64,000 nucleotides of DNA, taken from positions 117,707 through 181,706 of the forward strand of contig CAVYYK010000043.1 of NCBI GenBank assembly GCA_963772635.1, written 5' to 3'. Source of the DNA: JAUXFS01 sp963772635. GTDB taxonomy: Bacteria; Pseudomonadota; Alphaproteobacteria; Rhodospirillales; Defluviicoccaceae. The notes below the pieces were generated by a model. The model worked only from the letters and a program-made list of their open reading frames with translations. It did not search any database and was not told the DNA's origin. Shown one piece after another: positions 1 to 9,702 of the stretch. Numbering within the stretch: the first letter of the stretch is position 1; each line of letters opens with the position of its first letter. The position numbers were made by a program, and so were the translations under genes.

Positions 1-125
1 ATCGCTCGCGCTGAGGTTAGCTGGCGGTGGAGGTTTTGGAGGAGCTTCGCCTTCGCTGCCTCGAACGGATCGGACTTGACCGGAACCGGCCTCGCAGCAA
101 GGGTGAGTTTGGAAAGGTTAGCCAT
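1..125 (-). CDS. Hypothetical protein, N-terminus only (runs off the left edge)
   Basis: Reading leftwards from an ATG at 125, an open frame begins MANLSKLTLAARPVPVKSD and continues to the window edge without a stop. A GGAG Shine-Dalgarno-like stretch precedes the ATG by about eight bases, which supports the start. The opening (a short LTL/AA stretch followed by a lysine-rich helix) resembles small DUF6641-type proteins of unknown function, recalled from memory and unverified. The rest of the gene lies outside the window. It faces away from the low-GC tract on its right. Confidence 0.5.
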   Translation of the reverse strand, partial: MANLSKLTLAARPVPVKSDPFEAAKAKLLQNLHRQLTSARA

Positions 126-978
126 CGTGCAATCTCCAATAGCAGTTATTTCATGAAATACACGCTATAGAAGATTTTCGAATTTTCCTACCTGATTGGA
201 TGGGAATAGCGCTACAACAAGCTTTACGGGATACACTTAGTTTTTCGAATTATTTCCGCGGTTGTTTGAGTTATTAATTGTGGGCCTCTTCGCGCTGTCT
301 TGCTGCGCCTGGTGAGGAGGGACAGACCAGTCCGTTAAGGCATCCGCTTACCCTTATGCATTCACCCACCTGCCAGAGGACGCCCGTTGTAACGTGACTT
401 AGATCACATTACATGTTAGCATTTACCGGTATAGAACCATTTTGAGCGTCGATCATAGTGCGCTGCGCGGCAAGGGGATGGCTGTACACCAAAACCGTCA
501 GGAGCGATCCTGTTGTGGTCTAATTTTGGATGCTTTCCGCGATTTGGGAAGCAAAGATGCTGCATCGAGCGCAAGTGGTAATCTTTCGGGATTTAAGAAA
601 TGGATTTCTCAACGGGCTGGAAACGCGGCAGTCGCGGCTATGGCTATCGAACCGCTGATCGACCACGTTAACAATAATGTAATAATGCGGGCGTGTTTTG
701 TCTCCGGTTCGACGACGCGGTACCGCTTCACCCAAGCCACAAAGCCTACCATACGATTGCAATTCGACCACGAGCCCGATCCCCGTGTAAGCTCTTCCCA
801 AGAACCATGGCGCAAACACTCTCTACCAGAGGATCTGCGCCCAAGAGGATAATTCTGAGAATATTAATACTACTAGCCAGAATACCAATCCACAATTCCG
901 TCCGATATACGTTGTAGACGATGGGTGATCAAAAATATCTTATCAAATTATTTAAATTATTTCCCGGAGGTAAGGAAA
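126..978. other. Low-GC stretch without a recognised gene
   Basis: This 850-base stretch is much lower in GC than the rest of the window. Short open frames exist on both strands (for example 442-852 on the plus strand), but they overlap each other, lack good ribosome-binding sites and have no family features I recognise. I see no tRNA, CRISPR or insertion-sequence ends here. Confidence 0.4.
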
Positions 979-3960
979 TGAATAAGACGCCTAAACCCAA
1001 CAACGTTGATGATTCGAATGCCGCTGAAAATAGCACGCCTCTGACGTGGGATGATTTAAAAAACTATCCCCTTTGGTTTGTTTCCAAAATACCGTGGCCG
1101 CTTAGGCGATTCTGCTCGTAATTTTTACGTACTAATAATTATTCCTTGGTATACTCAAGTACGAAATAATCACACCATATGGCACATTTCGCAATATAGT
1201 AGCTCGGCCAATCTATGAGTACCATACGGATATGCTTTTTTTTCTCAGGCCGATGGCAGTATTGCTCAACTAAGGGCATTCCCCAATTATTATTATCAAA
1301 TGCACGCTAGGATCTTGCCAGTGTATAGTTCAAGAGTTTGCAAATTCCATCAAATCTGCCTACAGAATTGTTGTTGCAAACCCCAATAAGAATGTACAAA
1401 TTGATGATTTCCGGGAATTAGCGGATATAAAATATCAAAATTTACCTGATCGATATGTGAATGTGTGGAATTGCAAGGGCATAAATCGAGCGCGGAAAAT
1501 TGACATAAACCTTAATCCCAATTTGGAACAGTTTTCACTATTGAATGCTGATGAAGTTATCGATTTGGAACCCGGTGAAAGTCAGGTATTCATTTTAAAA
1601 GTGTCTAGGGATGCCCACCCGGGAGTATACAATATCCGTTTCTTGTTAATCCGATCAAGATGCTCTTGTTAACACGGTAACAAGAACCCATACATTATCG
1701 CTATTCGTGCCGGATGTATTTCAAGATACTAGTGGCAACATCATTAATCATATTGACGTCGTTGCTTCGAACTTTCATGCTGAAATCGGCAAGAAAATTA
1801 TTAACTCGACCAAATAGTTTTGAATAATGAGCGAATAAGTAGTCCACACGGCACGTCGATCTGAGCTTCGTCTCAAGATCAGAATTGGAGAAGATTTGCA
1901 GTACGACGGCCAGGTCTTTTTGACGAAATTGATATCGGAAAGCCAAAACGCATTGGAAAAGCAGAAATGTTGGACCTCCCAGCCAAGACGCCGCCGGCTT
2001 GTTTCAAGAAAAAAGCATCGACTGGTTATGTTCACGATCGGGTGCGCTGTCGGCGAATTTGTCCGAATGTGGTGTGGCAATGCTTAGGTTTGGGAAGAGA
2101 AAAGAGGCAGTCAGATTACTGCGTGATCACTTGGTTCAATACCCGGGTGATGCTGAGGCGTACGGCCGGCTCATAGCTGTGCTTGCGGAGGATGGTACGC
2201 TTCCGAGGCAGCGTCTGTCCTCAACGAAGCAAAGATGATGGGACTTGAGGATACGTTCCATTATCTCGTCGCTAAGCTTTTTCTAGAGGAGAAAAAAACT
2301 GGAGAATCAGACGCTTGCAGGAAACGATAAATCGGGTAATGATTATGCATCCCGATAATATTGAAGCATGGAAAATTGTAATCAGCGCCTTTATGCGTTT
2401 TGGTGAAGTTGAAAAAGGATTAAACGCGGCATTAAAGGCATGCAAATGCTGCAAGAACGATTTACCTAAGGATACGCTCGAGTTCCCAGGATATTTATAA
2501 AGGTTTTTCGAACGGCATATACCCGGGACTTCCGAATTCTTCACAGTGGTTAAAAATGGCCTATACAGCATGCCCCAATGCGGTGCGATGGGACATTCGC
2601 GTGAATTGTGAAAATTCCCATATCTTACCCAATTAAGGATTTCGTCAGATCTCCGTAAAAGGTGCGCCCGTCCGAAGCAGAGGACGCCGCGAGTGCGCTT
2701 GCCGTAGTTTTAGGCGATCGCTTGCAGAGACCCTAGCTGCAAAATTGGGCCCCAGTTTGGTTCCTGAGCAGGCGAATAAAATATTGGAAATGATTGGTGA
2801 CTTATTTCTAATAGAGAAGGCGTACGATCAAGCCTATTCGTTCTATAGTAGGGCAATTGACAATAATAAAATAGAGCTATCAGAGGGTTTGTTGATAAAG
2901 TTTTTTCTAACCGCTCTTCTTCATAGTGACGAAAAAATGAAGGAGGAATTTTTTTACCAATTTGGTCCGAAAATATGTTTAAAAGAAGATCCAAACTGCG
3001 GGTCGGCCATTACGACCCCTCCATTACTGGGCAATTTAGCTCAACGAAGTTGACGCCAGCGTTGAAGACACATTCCGACTTATTTGGAACTATAGGCTCA
3101 AGTGGCGAAATGACTTGGTACAATTTCGATAATAGGGTTCCATTTTCCGCTAAGGCACTATTGCTTTTACTTGGAGGAATTGCTGAATTAAATAGAAATA
3201 TGTCGATAGTTGGTCTAATGTTATGGGATCCAGCGCCGATCATGGACACTCTCACGTTTTCAAATTTATTTCTATGATGAAGACCTATTTTTGATGGAGG
3301 TGAAAAGGTAGCAGAAATAGCTAAGGGCGGTATTGCAAAATATTGGCATGCTCCTATCGTTAATCATTATACATTGATAACTTCATTGCAACAAAGAAAG
3401 GAAATGTTTTTGACGGAAACGTTAAACACAAAAATTTCAACCGATTTTACACACGCGCTGTTAATGTATTCTCTTGTGAATGAATTACAAGGCGTTGATT
3501 TTGATGGTTTTTTTGTTAGGTATCGTGATCGTTTTTTCGTTGGCTTTGCCGAAGGTGGCAAGGAATATTTTTCGGATCCAGGTAGGGGGAAAATTGTAAC
3601 TGGCCAAGAATGGAGAGATGAATTAATCCATAAAATTGGCTCAGAAAAGCTATCTGTTTACGACATGAGATTGAATGAAAATCAGTTCCAGGCAGAGCTC
3701 AAATTTCGAAAGGCTCTGATATTAGGATATAGACAATATAAAATCGATGAGGCTATTAGCTTGGTCGAGGAATCAATTAAGAGTGATCCTGAAAAAGTAT
3801 ATGCGATTTTGGTACTAGCTCAATTTAATGGGATCATTGTACGCTATTTTGATGTTTACGATCCAACACAATTGGACGGCAGATTGATAATTCTTGGCGT
3901 TTACTGAACAGGCTGAACAAATTTTGCGAAAGAAAGGCGCAGAATGGACTATGAGTAAAA
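979..3960 (+). pseudogene. Decayed low-GC gene for a membrane-anchored TPR-type protein
   Basis: A good ribosome-binding site (CCCGGAGGTAAGG) precedes ATG 979. The product begins with a short polar N-terminus; after a frame change a hydrophobic segment (LAILLVIFT / VLIIIPWY) follows near 1105-1150. Coding-like segments then continue in alternating frames: about 1330-1672 (ends FILKVSRDAHPGVYNIRF), 1660-1818, 2080-2240 (RKEAVRLLRDHLVQYPGDAEAY, TPR-like), 2310-2500 (TPR-like), 2745-3000 and 3374-3907 (FRKALILGYRQYKIDEAIS, TPR-like). At least eight frame changes or stops separate them. Length and repeats suggest one original protein of roughly 900-1000 residues: cytoplasmic tail, membrane anchor, sensor-like region and TPRs. 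Function is unknown. Low GC suggests horizontal origin. Joining these pieces into one gene is inference. Confidence 0.5.
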
Positions 3961-4516
3961 ACGGCTTTTTATTTACCCGATAAAACCAGCATTTTTAATT
4001 TTGAATAAGTGCAGTAGTTTTCTTGATAGAGATGTGAAGATTTTACCACTCAAGTATTTGTTCGAACCGGTCCGATGGAAGGGGGTATTCTTTTGACGCT
4101 TCGGACTTATAAGAAGTAGCAGATTGTTGGGACCAGATGGAGGGCGGAGAGGAAGTTGCAGGACGAGTTTGTCGGTATCGGGTGGGACCCGCGTCGGAAG
4201 GCATTGGCATTGTAGCCCTTGTCGCATGGAGGACCGAGTTGCGGGCACGCCGTTGAGCAGGTCAACGGCCACTATGCAATCTCGCCAATTTTCCGGCGGT
4301 CAGCACAAAAGCCAGGAGGAGGCAATCGCATGCCGGTCAGGGCATAGATCTTGGTGGTTCGCCGCTAGGGGAAGTCAACATCAATGAGCTCTCCTTCCCG
4401 GATGAACAGGCCTCCAGACCTGATGTTAGAGCATTGGGGCTGTTTCGAGCCGACGTCGCGAATAGCGTTCACTCGACCACGAAAACCGAGGCTTGGATGG
4501 TTGGCAAGCCTTCTTG
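3961..4516. other. Transition from low-GC island to high-GC chromosome; no gene seen
   Basis: GC content rises across this stretch. Overlapping short frames on both strands have no recognisable family features. It lies between the decayed TPR gene and a recombinase remnant, so it may be scar DNA of an integrated element. I see no clear direct-repeat attachment site. Confidence 0.35.
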
Positions 4517-4760
4517 CTATGCCAGTTCGACGGCTTGTCGCAGCATTTCGTCGTTCACGTCGATGTAGCGCTGGGTGGTGCTGAGGTGCTTGTGACCGGC
4601 GAGCGTCATGATGACCTTTGCGCTGACGCCGCTGTGGGCGAGCTTGGTGATGAACGAGCGCCTGCCGCTGTGGGACGAGCCGCCCGTGATGCCGGCACAC
4701 TTATATAATATGCCGAACAGCTGGCAGAGCGTGTTTGCCGAGAATGCGGTGTGCTTCTGC
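4517..4760 (-). pseudogene. C-terminal remnant of a tyrosine recombinase (phage-type integrase)
   Basis: The minus-strand frame ending at 4517 encodes the last ~80 residues of a tyrosine recombinase. SGRRSFITKLAHSG carries the conserved Arg, LAGHKHLSTTQRYI carries the conserved GH and the nucleophilic Tyr. Upstream of about 4760 the same frame turns into a non-homologous shadow of the neighbouring hemerythrin gene, so the N-terminal and central parts (including the first catalytic Arg and the Lys) are gone. The stump borders the low-GC tract at 1-4.1 kb, as expected for the degraded integrase of an old genomic island. It cannot encode an active enzyme. Confidence 0.75.
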
Positions 4761-4803
4761 GTGGGGCGCAAGGGGGCTTCAGGCGCCCGGCTCCAAGCCG
4801 CCG

Positions 4804-5394
4804 CTACCGGCCTTCGCCGTCGTGGTGGGGTTTGAAGCTGATCGGTCCGAGGCTGACGATCTTGTCGAAAAGCGCTTGGAATTCCTCCTTGCGCCGGGTG
4901 CCGAAAACGGGGTCCAGGTAATCCTGGAAGACGGCGTCGATCTTCCCCCAGTCCGCCACCGTCAGGCAGCCGCGGGCATAGGGAAGGATCCCCTTCTCCT
5001 CCTTGAGCATGTGGGCCCATTCGAACTCGTGGTAGGTGTCGACGGCCTGTTTGAACCGCTCGAAGCCGCCCTCGTCGCCCTGTTCGTACGCCTCCAGCGC
5101 GCTCCGCAATTCTTCCATGAGCGCCTTGCCTTGGCGGTGCTGTTCTTCGAGTTCGTCGAGGACGGGGGCGAGGGAAGGGGCCCGGCGCCGGACGGCGGGA
5201 AACAGGTGCTCCGTCTCCTTGGGATGATGGAAGGCGTAGAGAAAGGAGCAGATGTAATCGAGGGCGCTGTGAAGCAGCGCGAACTGCGGCTCCGCGCCCT
5301 TTTCCTCCACGTCCCGAACGAGGTTTTCGATACAGTTCAGGATCGTCGCCAGGCAGCGATGCTCGTCCCGAATGATGCCCTCCGCCTCCTGCAC
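4804..5394 (-). CDS. Hemerythrin-like domain protein
   Basis: This 196-residue soluble protein has the hemerythrin HHE pattern: IRDEHRCL near the N-terminus, YAFHHPKETEHLFP, LEEQHRQGKAL and YHEFEWAHMLKEEKGILPYA. These histidines and carboxylates would bind a di-iron centre that senses or carries oxygen or nitric oxide. I chose GTG 5394 because GGGGAGA lies about five bases upstream and the hemerythrin homology begins immediately after it; the open frame extends much further upstream but has no homology there. The gene stands alone and is divergent from the GNAT-nitrilase gene. A role in oxygen or NO handling would suit a facultative anaerobe, but the partner is unknown. Confidence 0.85.
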   Translation of the reverse strand: MQEAEGIIRDEHRCLATILNCIENLVRDVEEKGAEPQFALLHSALDYICSFLYAFHHPKETEHLFPAVRRRAPSLAPVLDELEEQHRQGKALMEELRSALEAYEQGDEGGFERFKQAVDTYHEFEWAHMLKEEKGILPYARGCLTVADWGKIDAVFQDYLDPVFGTRRKEEFQALFDKIVSLGPISFKPHHDGEGR

Positions 5395-5547
5395 CGAACG
5401 TCTCCCCGTTGTTGCCAAAGAGGATAGCACAGTCGGCGGACGCGGGCGAGATCGCCGCCGTTTCGGCCTTGACCGGATCGGCGGCGGCGTCCGTAATGGT
5501 CCGATCGACGGGACACGGCAGCGGGCGTGGCGGGGCCGGCGGAGACC

Positions 5548-7065
5548 ATGGCGGACGGGCGAACCATCGGTGGATTGCGGATCCGGCGGCTGACCGGCCG
5601 GGCGTTGCGCGAGTCCGTCGGCGAGCTTGCCCGGCTCAGGATCGAGGTGTTCCGCGAGTTTCCCTACCTCTACGACGGCGACCTCGACTACGAGGCCCAC
5701 TACCTGGAGACCTACATCCGGTCGCGGGACAGCGCCCTCGTCGCCGTCTACGACGGCAAGAACATCGTCGGCGCGTCGACCGCGCTGCCGCTCCTCGACG
5801 AGACGCCGAACGTCATCGAGCCGTTCGAGCGCCACGGGATCGATCCGGCCGGGGTGTTCTACTTCGGCGAGTCGGTGCTGCTCCGCCCCTATCGCGGGCG
5901 CGGTGTCGGCGTGGTCTTCTTCGAGGAGCGTGAGGCGTGGGCGCGAACCCTCGGGCGGTTCTCCGTCGCCTGCTTTTGCGCCGTCGACCGGCCGGCGGAT
6001 CATCCGCGCCGGCCGCCGGACTACGTGCCGCTCGACGGGTTTTGGCGCAAGCGCGGGTTCGAACGGATCGCCGGCATGGAGACCTGGTTCGTCTGGAAGG
6101 AGTTGGACGAGGCGGAGGCAAAGCCCGAAACGCATGCTCTACTGGTCAAAGCCGCTGGAGCCGCGATGACGCCGACTCCCTGGCGGCTCGCCTGCTGCCA
6201 ATACCCGATCGGCTTTCTCGACGATTTCGACGGATTTCGCGGAAAGATCTCGGCGCTGGTCGGCGAGGCCTGCGTCGCCGGCGCCCGGTTGCTGGTGTTT
6301 CCCGAGTACGGGGCGATGGAGCTGGCGTCGCTGCTGCCGGCGGCGGATCGCGCCGATCTCCGCCGCCAGCTCCACGGCCTGCAGCCGATGCTGCCGGCGT
6401 TCCTCGACCTGTTCGCCGGCGAGGCCCGCCGCCACGGCTGCCACATCGTCGCCCCCAGCTTTCCGGTCGGCGTCGGGGCGGAGAGCTTCGTCAACCGTGC
6501 CCACTTCGTCGGCCCCGACGGCGGCATCGGTTTTCAGGACAAGCTCAATCTCACCCGCTTCGAATCGGAGCTCTGGGGGATCGGCGCCGGAGCCGAGCTC
6601 AAGGTGTTCGACACCGCGCTCGGCCGGCTCGCCGTCGCCGTCTGCTACGATATCGAGTTCCCGACCCTCGCCCGCGCCCAGGCCGCCGCCGGGGCCGAGC
6701 TGATCGTGGTGCCAAGCTGCACCGATGGCGAGGCGGGCCACAACCGGGTGCGGATCGCCGCCCGGGCGCGGGCGCTGGAAAACCAGTGCCTGGTGGCGAC
6801 GGCGCCGACGGTGGGCGAAGCTCCGTGGTCGCCGGCGGTCGACGTCAACGTCGGCGCCGCGGGGGTGTTCGCGCCGCCCGACCGAGGCTTCCCGGCGGAC
6901 GGGGTGCTGGCGCAAGGGACGTTGAACGCGCCGGGCTGGGTCTACGCCGACATCGATTTCGGGGCGGTGGCGACGCTGAGGGACGATCCGCAGGTGTTTC
7001 TCCGCCGCGACTGGCACGCCCGCGGCGGGACCACGGAGACGGTGATCGAGGAACGAGTCTCGTGA
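5548..7065 (+). CDS. Fused GNAT acetyltransferase and carbon-nitrogen hydrolase (nitrilase superfamily)
   Basis: Residues ~1-190 form a GNAT acetyltransferase domain, with the acetyl-CoA loop in LLRPYRGRGVGVVFFEERE. Residues ~205-500 form a nitrilase/amidase domain with the complete catalytic triad Glu253 (FPEYGAMEL), Lys332 (QDKLNLTRFE) and Cys366 (AVCYDIEFP). Expected activities are N-acetyl transfer and hydrolysis of an amide or nitrile; the substrates are not evident. ATG 5548 was preferred over GTG 5527 because GGAG sits just upstream. The frame is open throughout, so this is a true single polypeptide. Bifunctional proteins of this kind are known in other bacteria. A VOC gene follows 24 bp downstream, probably in the same transcript. 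Confidence 0.85.
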   Translation: MADGRTIGGLRIRRLTGRALRESVGELARLRIEVFREFPYLYDGDLDYEAHYLETYIRSRDSALVAVYDGKNIVGASTALPLLDETPNVIEPFERHGIDPAGVFYFGESVLLRPYRGRGVGVVFFEEREAWARTLGRFSVACFCAVDRPADHPRRPPDYVPLDGFWRKRGFERIAGMETWFVWKELDEAEAKPETHALLVKAAGAAMTPTPWRLACCQYPIGFLDDFDGFRGKISALVGEACVAGARLLVFPEYGAMELASLLPAADRADLRRQLHGLQPMLPAFLDLFAGEARRHGCHIVAPSFPVGVGAESFVNRAHFVGPDGGIGFQDKLNLTRFESELWGIGAGAELKVFDTALGRLAVAVCYDIEFPTLARAQAAAGAELIVVPSCTDGEAGHNRVRIAARARALENQCLVATAPTVGEAPWSPAVDVNVGAAGVFAPPDRGFPADGVLAQGTLNAPGWVYADIDFGAVATLRDDPQVFLRRDWHARGGTTETVIEERVS

Positions 7066-7089
7066 GAACTGACGACAAGGAGACAATCG

Positions 7090-7512
7090 ATGAGTGACGA
7101 CGTCCCGAGCATCCTTTCCCATGTTTCGATCGGCACCGACGACTTCGAGCGGGCGGTGGCGTTCTACGACCGGGTTCTGCCGACGCTGGGGTGCCGGCGG
7201 GTGGCGGAGCATCCGGGAGCGGTCGCCTACGGCAGGCGCTTTCCCGAGTTCTGGGTGCAGCGGCCGTTCGACGACGGGCCGGCGTCGGTGGGCAACGGCA
7301 CCCACGTCGGCTTCATCGCGCCTTCAAAGGAGGCGGTCGACGATTTTCACAGGACCGCGATCGCCGCCGGCGGCACCGACGACGGCGCACCGGGGCCGCG
7401 GCCGGACTACGGCGAGCCCTATTACGGCTGCTTCGTCCGCGATCCCGACGGGCACAAGATCGAGGCGACCTTCTGGGACACGGCGCTCGGCGGCACCGGC
7501 GACACGGGCTGA
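7090..7512 (+). CDS. VOC family (glyoxalase/bleomycin resistance-like) protein
   Basis: This 140-residue protein shows the vicinal-oxygen-chelate fold signature: SHVSIGTDDFERAVAFYDRVL at the N-terminus, HVGFIAPSKEAVDDFH in the middle and YYGCFVRDPDGHKIEATFW near the end. The His/Glu pattern suggests a single metal site (His in SHVSI, Glu in KIEATF). AAGGAGA precedes the ATG. It follows the GNAT-nitrilase gene by 24 bp and may act on the same metabolite. VOC proteins span lyases, isomerases and antibiotic-binding proteins, so the reaction cannot be named. Confidence 0.85.
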   Translation: MSDDVPSILSHVSIGTDDFERAVAFYDRVLPTLGCRRVAEHPGAVAYGRRFPEFWVQRPFDDGPASVGNGTHVGFIAPSKEAVDDFHRTAIAAGGTDDGAPGPRPDYGEPYYGCFVRDPDGHKIEATFWDTALGGTGDTG

Positions 7513-7656
7513 CCGTTTCGCCGAAGACCCGGGACTACCCAGATCCTCCGTTTGGGTATAGACTCCTGGATGAGGTCGACCATCGGCGGAGCCGCGAGGT
7601 TTCGCAAAGCCGAACAACGGCGTGATGGCGAGTGCAACGGGAGCGTTGGGGAGCAA

Positions 7657-8451
7657 ATGGCGCGATCGGTTCCTTGGTACGCGGTTTTGCCACTGGCGGC
7701 GGCGTTTGCCGTGGCTACGGCGGCGCCCGTGGCGGCGACGGAGCACCTCTGCGATCCGACCATCAACCCGGAGAAGTTTCGGGACAAGCCGCTCGGCTAC
7801 CGGTCGTTCGGCGATCGCTGCGAGGGTCTCTACGCCCAGCCGGTCGGTGCGGCGACGATGCGCGTGGTTTCGTTCACTGCCGGCCCCGCCCGCTTCGAGA
7901 CCGAGGAAGCCAAACCCATCTCCATCGCCTGGCCCAAGGTGAAGGACGGGCCGGTCCGCCTCAGGGCGAAGTCGCTCAAGTCCAACCTGTACTATCAGAT
8001 GGACACCTTGCGGCCCGACACCCAGTCCTCGTTCAGCTGGCCGACGAACGTGATCAGCAGGCTGTCGATCGACGCGCGGGATCTGGGTCTCGCCGGCTGG
8101 GTGGAGGCCCGGGTCGACGGCGACACGGAGACCGTCTATCTGCCGCTCACCGTGCGCCAGGGCGGTGACGGAGAGGCGGCGCGGGACTACCGGCTGCTGA
8201 TCTCCCCCGGCGAGCCGCTCAAGACCGTGTCCTGGTCCATCTACCGATACGACGAGACCGACCGGCGCTATCACGAAGTGCCGCCCGAGGCGCCGCAGCA
8301 CGGCATCGTCCCCCGGTCGAGCCGCAGCGTGCCGATCCCGATCCGCAACCTGCCCGGAAAAGGGATATACTACATAGAGATAATCGGAGAGTTGGCTGCG
8401 GATGGCCTCAGCACGAGTCGAAAGATCTGGTTCTACCACCCCGGCGGCTGA
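7657..8451 (+). CDS. Secreted protein of unknown function
   Basis: The product begins MARSVPWYAVLPLAAAFAVATAAPVAATEH, a typical Sec signal peptide with cleavage expected after AAPVAA. ATG 7657 has GGGGAG just upstream and fits the signal peptide better than the longer open frame from 7552. The mature protein (~240 residues) has cysteines in HLCDP and GDRCEG and looks like a beta-rich periplasmic protein, but I recognise no family. Its 3' end overlaps the start of the next gene by about 50 bp. It probably forms a unit with that membrane protein and the protease-SUMF1 lipoprotein downstream. Confidence 0.7.
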   Translation: MARSVPWYAVLPLAAAFAVATAAPVAATEHLCDPTINPEKFRDKPLGYRSFGDRCEGLYAQPVGAATMRVVSFTAGPARFETEEAKPISIAWPKVKDGPVRLRAKSLKSNLYYQMDTLRPDTQSSFSWPTNVISRLSIDARDLGLAGWVEARVDGDTETVYLPLTVRQGGDGEAARDYRLLISPGEPLKTVSWSIYRYDETDRRYHEVPPEAPQHGIVPRSSRSVPIPIRNLPGKGIYYIEIIGELAADGLSTSRKIWFYHPGG

Positions 8452-9672
8452 GCGGGTCGAGCAGACCGAACGGGCCGAGCCGGCCCCGAAGGCCGCGGCC
8501 GCCCGGCGTAACCGGACGGCCAAGGCGTTACGGCGCGAGATCCTCCGGAGGGTCGAGCAGATGGCGGCCGGATCGAATCCCCCCGCTTTCGACCGCGCCG
8601 CGATCGAGGAGGTGGGGCGGATCGATCGGATGCTTCGCGCCTACGAACGGGCGCAGCCGGCGCCGCCGTCGCATCGTCGCTTCTTCGTCGGCGGTTTCGC
8701 CCTGACTGTGGTGCTGATCGCCGCCCTGCTGTTCATGCGGGTCGGAAGCACCGAGATCAGCCTCGATCTCCGCGTCGAAAGACTCGCGTTCGAACTCGGC
8801 GCGAAAGCAGGTCCTGACCGGAACGACCGGTGCCGAACGCGTCGCGCTGGGCGGAGTGGCACGCGTCGTTTTGCCGCCGGGCTTGAGCAGCGACCGGCTG
8901 GCCGATCAACCCCAGCCGGGTGAAATCCTCTCCGTCGCGCTGACCGCACCGGAGGGCGGCGTCCTCAGCGTCGATCCCATGGAAATACCCCGGGGAGCGC
9001 GGGTCGCGATCGGCCGCGCGGATCCCGACGGGACCACATCGATCGCCGTGTACCAGGCCACGGCGGAAACGGGTAAGACCACCCCTATGGAGGTTCAGGT
9101 CACGGCCCCGAGTGGGGTCACCCTCGACGTCGCCAACAGCTTCGCGGGACCCGAGACGTTCGATCTGACTCGCCCGCGTCCGTACGTTTTCGTGTCCGCT
9201 CTCGATACCGACACCTTCATCGACGTTACACCGAACGAGGGAAAGCCGCTGGTGTTCGGGGACGAGATCGAGGTCGACCGGTTGTCGTTCGCGCGGGTGA
9301 TGGAGGTCGAGGGCGAGGTCGCGAGACGTCTGTCTACGGTTCTCGGCGGCACGGTTTTCCTGGAGTCGCTCGGCGGCAAGGCCTACCCGCTTCGACGGGG
9401 GGAGCACCTCGACCTCGCCCTCGAGTTCGGCGGCGATCTCTTCGCTTTCGGTGACACCCGAAGCGATCGTCCTGCGCGCCACCGGCCGGGCGCGCGCGCT
9501 GTCGGTCGGAAGTCCGGGAAATGCCCCGGATTCCGGCGGCAACCGAAACCTGATGCCGCGCTGGCTCGAGTGGCTGACGGCGCGTCACGAGATCGGGCTG
9601 TTCTGGGGGGCGACTTTGTACGTCTTCGGCCTGCTGCTGGGCGTTTTGCGGTTCTGGGGGATCGGCAGATGA
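8402..9672 (+). CDS. Membrane-anchored protein of unknown function (reading frame broken twice)
   Basis: Three frames join into one plausible ~420-residue protein. The first (from 8402) has a charged cytoplasmic N-terminus and one membrane helix, FFVGGFALTVVLIAALLFM, near residue 105. After a shift near 8803 the frame continues with a long extracytoplasmic domain (VVLPPGLSSD ... FGDEIEVDRLSF). After a second shift near 9440 it ends with a C-terminal membrane helix (ATLYVFGLLLGVLRFWGI). Good coding character on both sides of each break suggests single-base errors rather than old decay. No family recognised. It sits between a secreted protein and the protease-SUMF1 lipoprotein, so the three may be an envelope module. 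Confidence 0.5.
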
Positions 9673-9702
9673 GATTTTCGGTGCGACGATAGAGAGGCGA
9701 CG

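Noticed and set aside
442..852. Plus-strand frame in the low-GC tract
   Set aside because: Starts at TTG without a ribosome-binding site, overlaps equal-sized frames on the other strand and shows no family motif.
5395..6135. N-terminal extension of the hemerythrin gene
   Set aside because: The minus-strand frame stays open but is the antisense shadow of the GNAT-nitrilase gene; a GTG with good ribosome-binding site lies at 5394.
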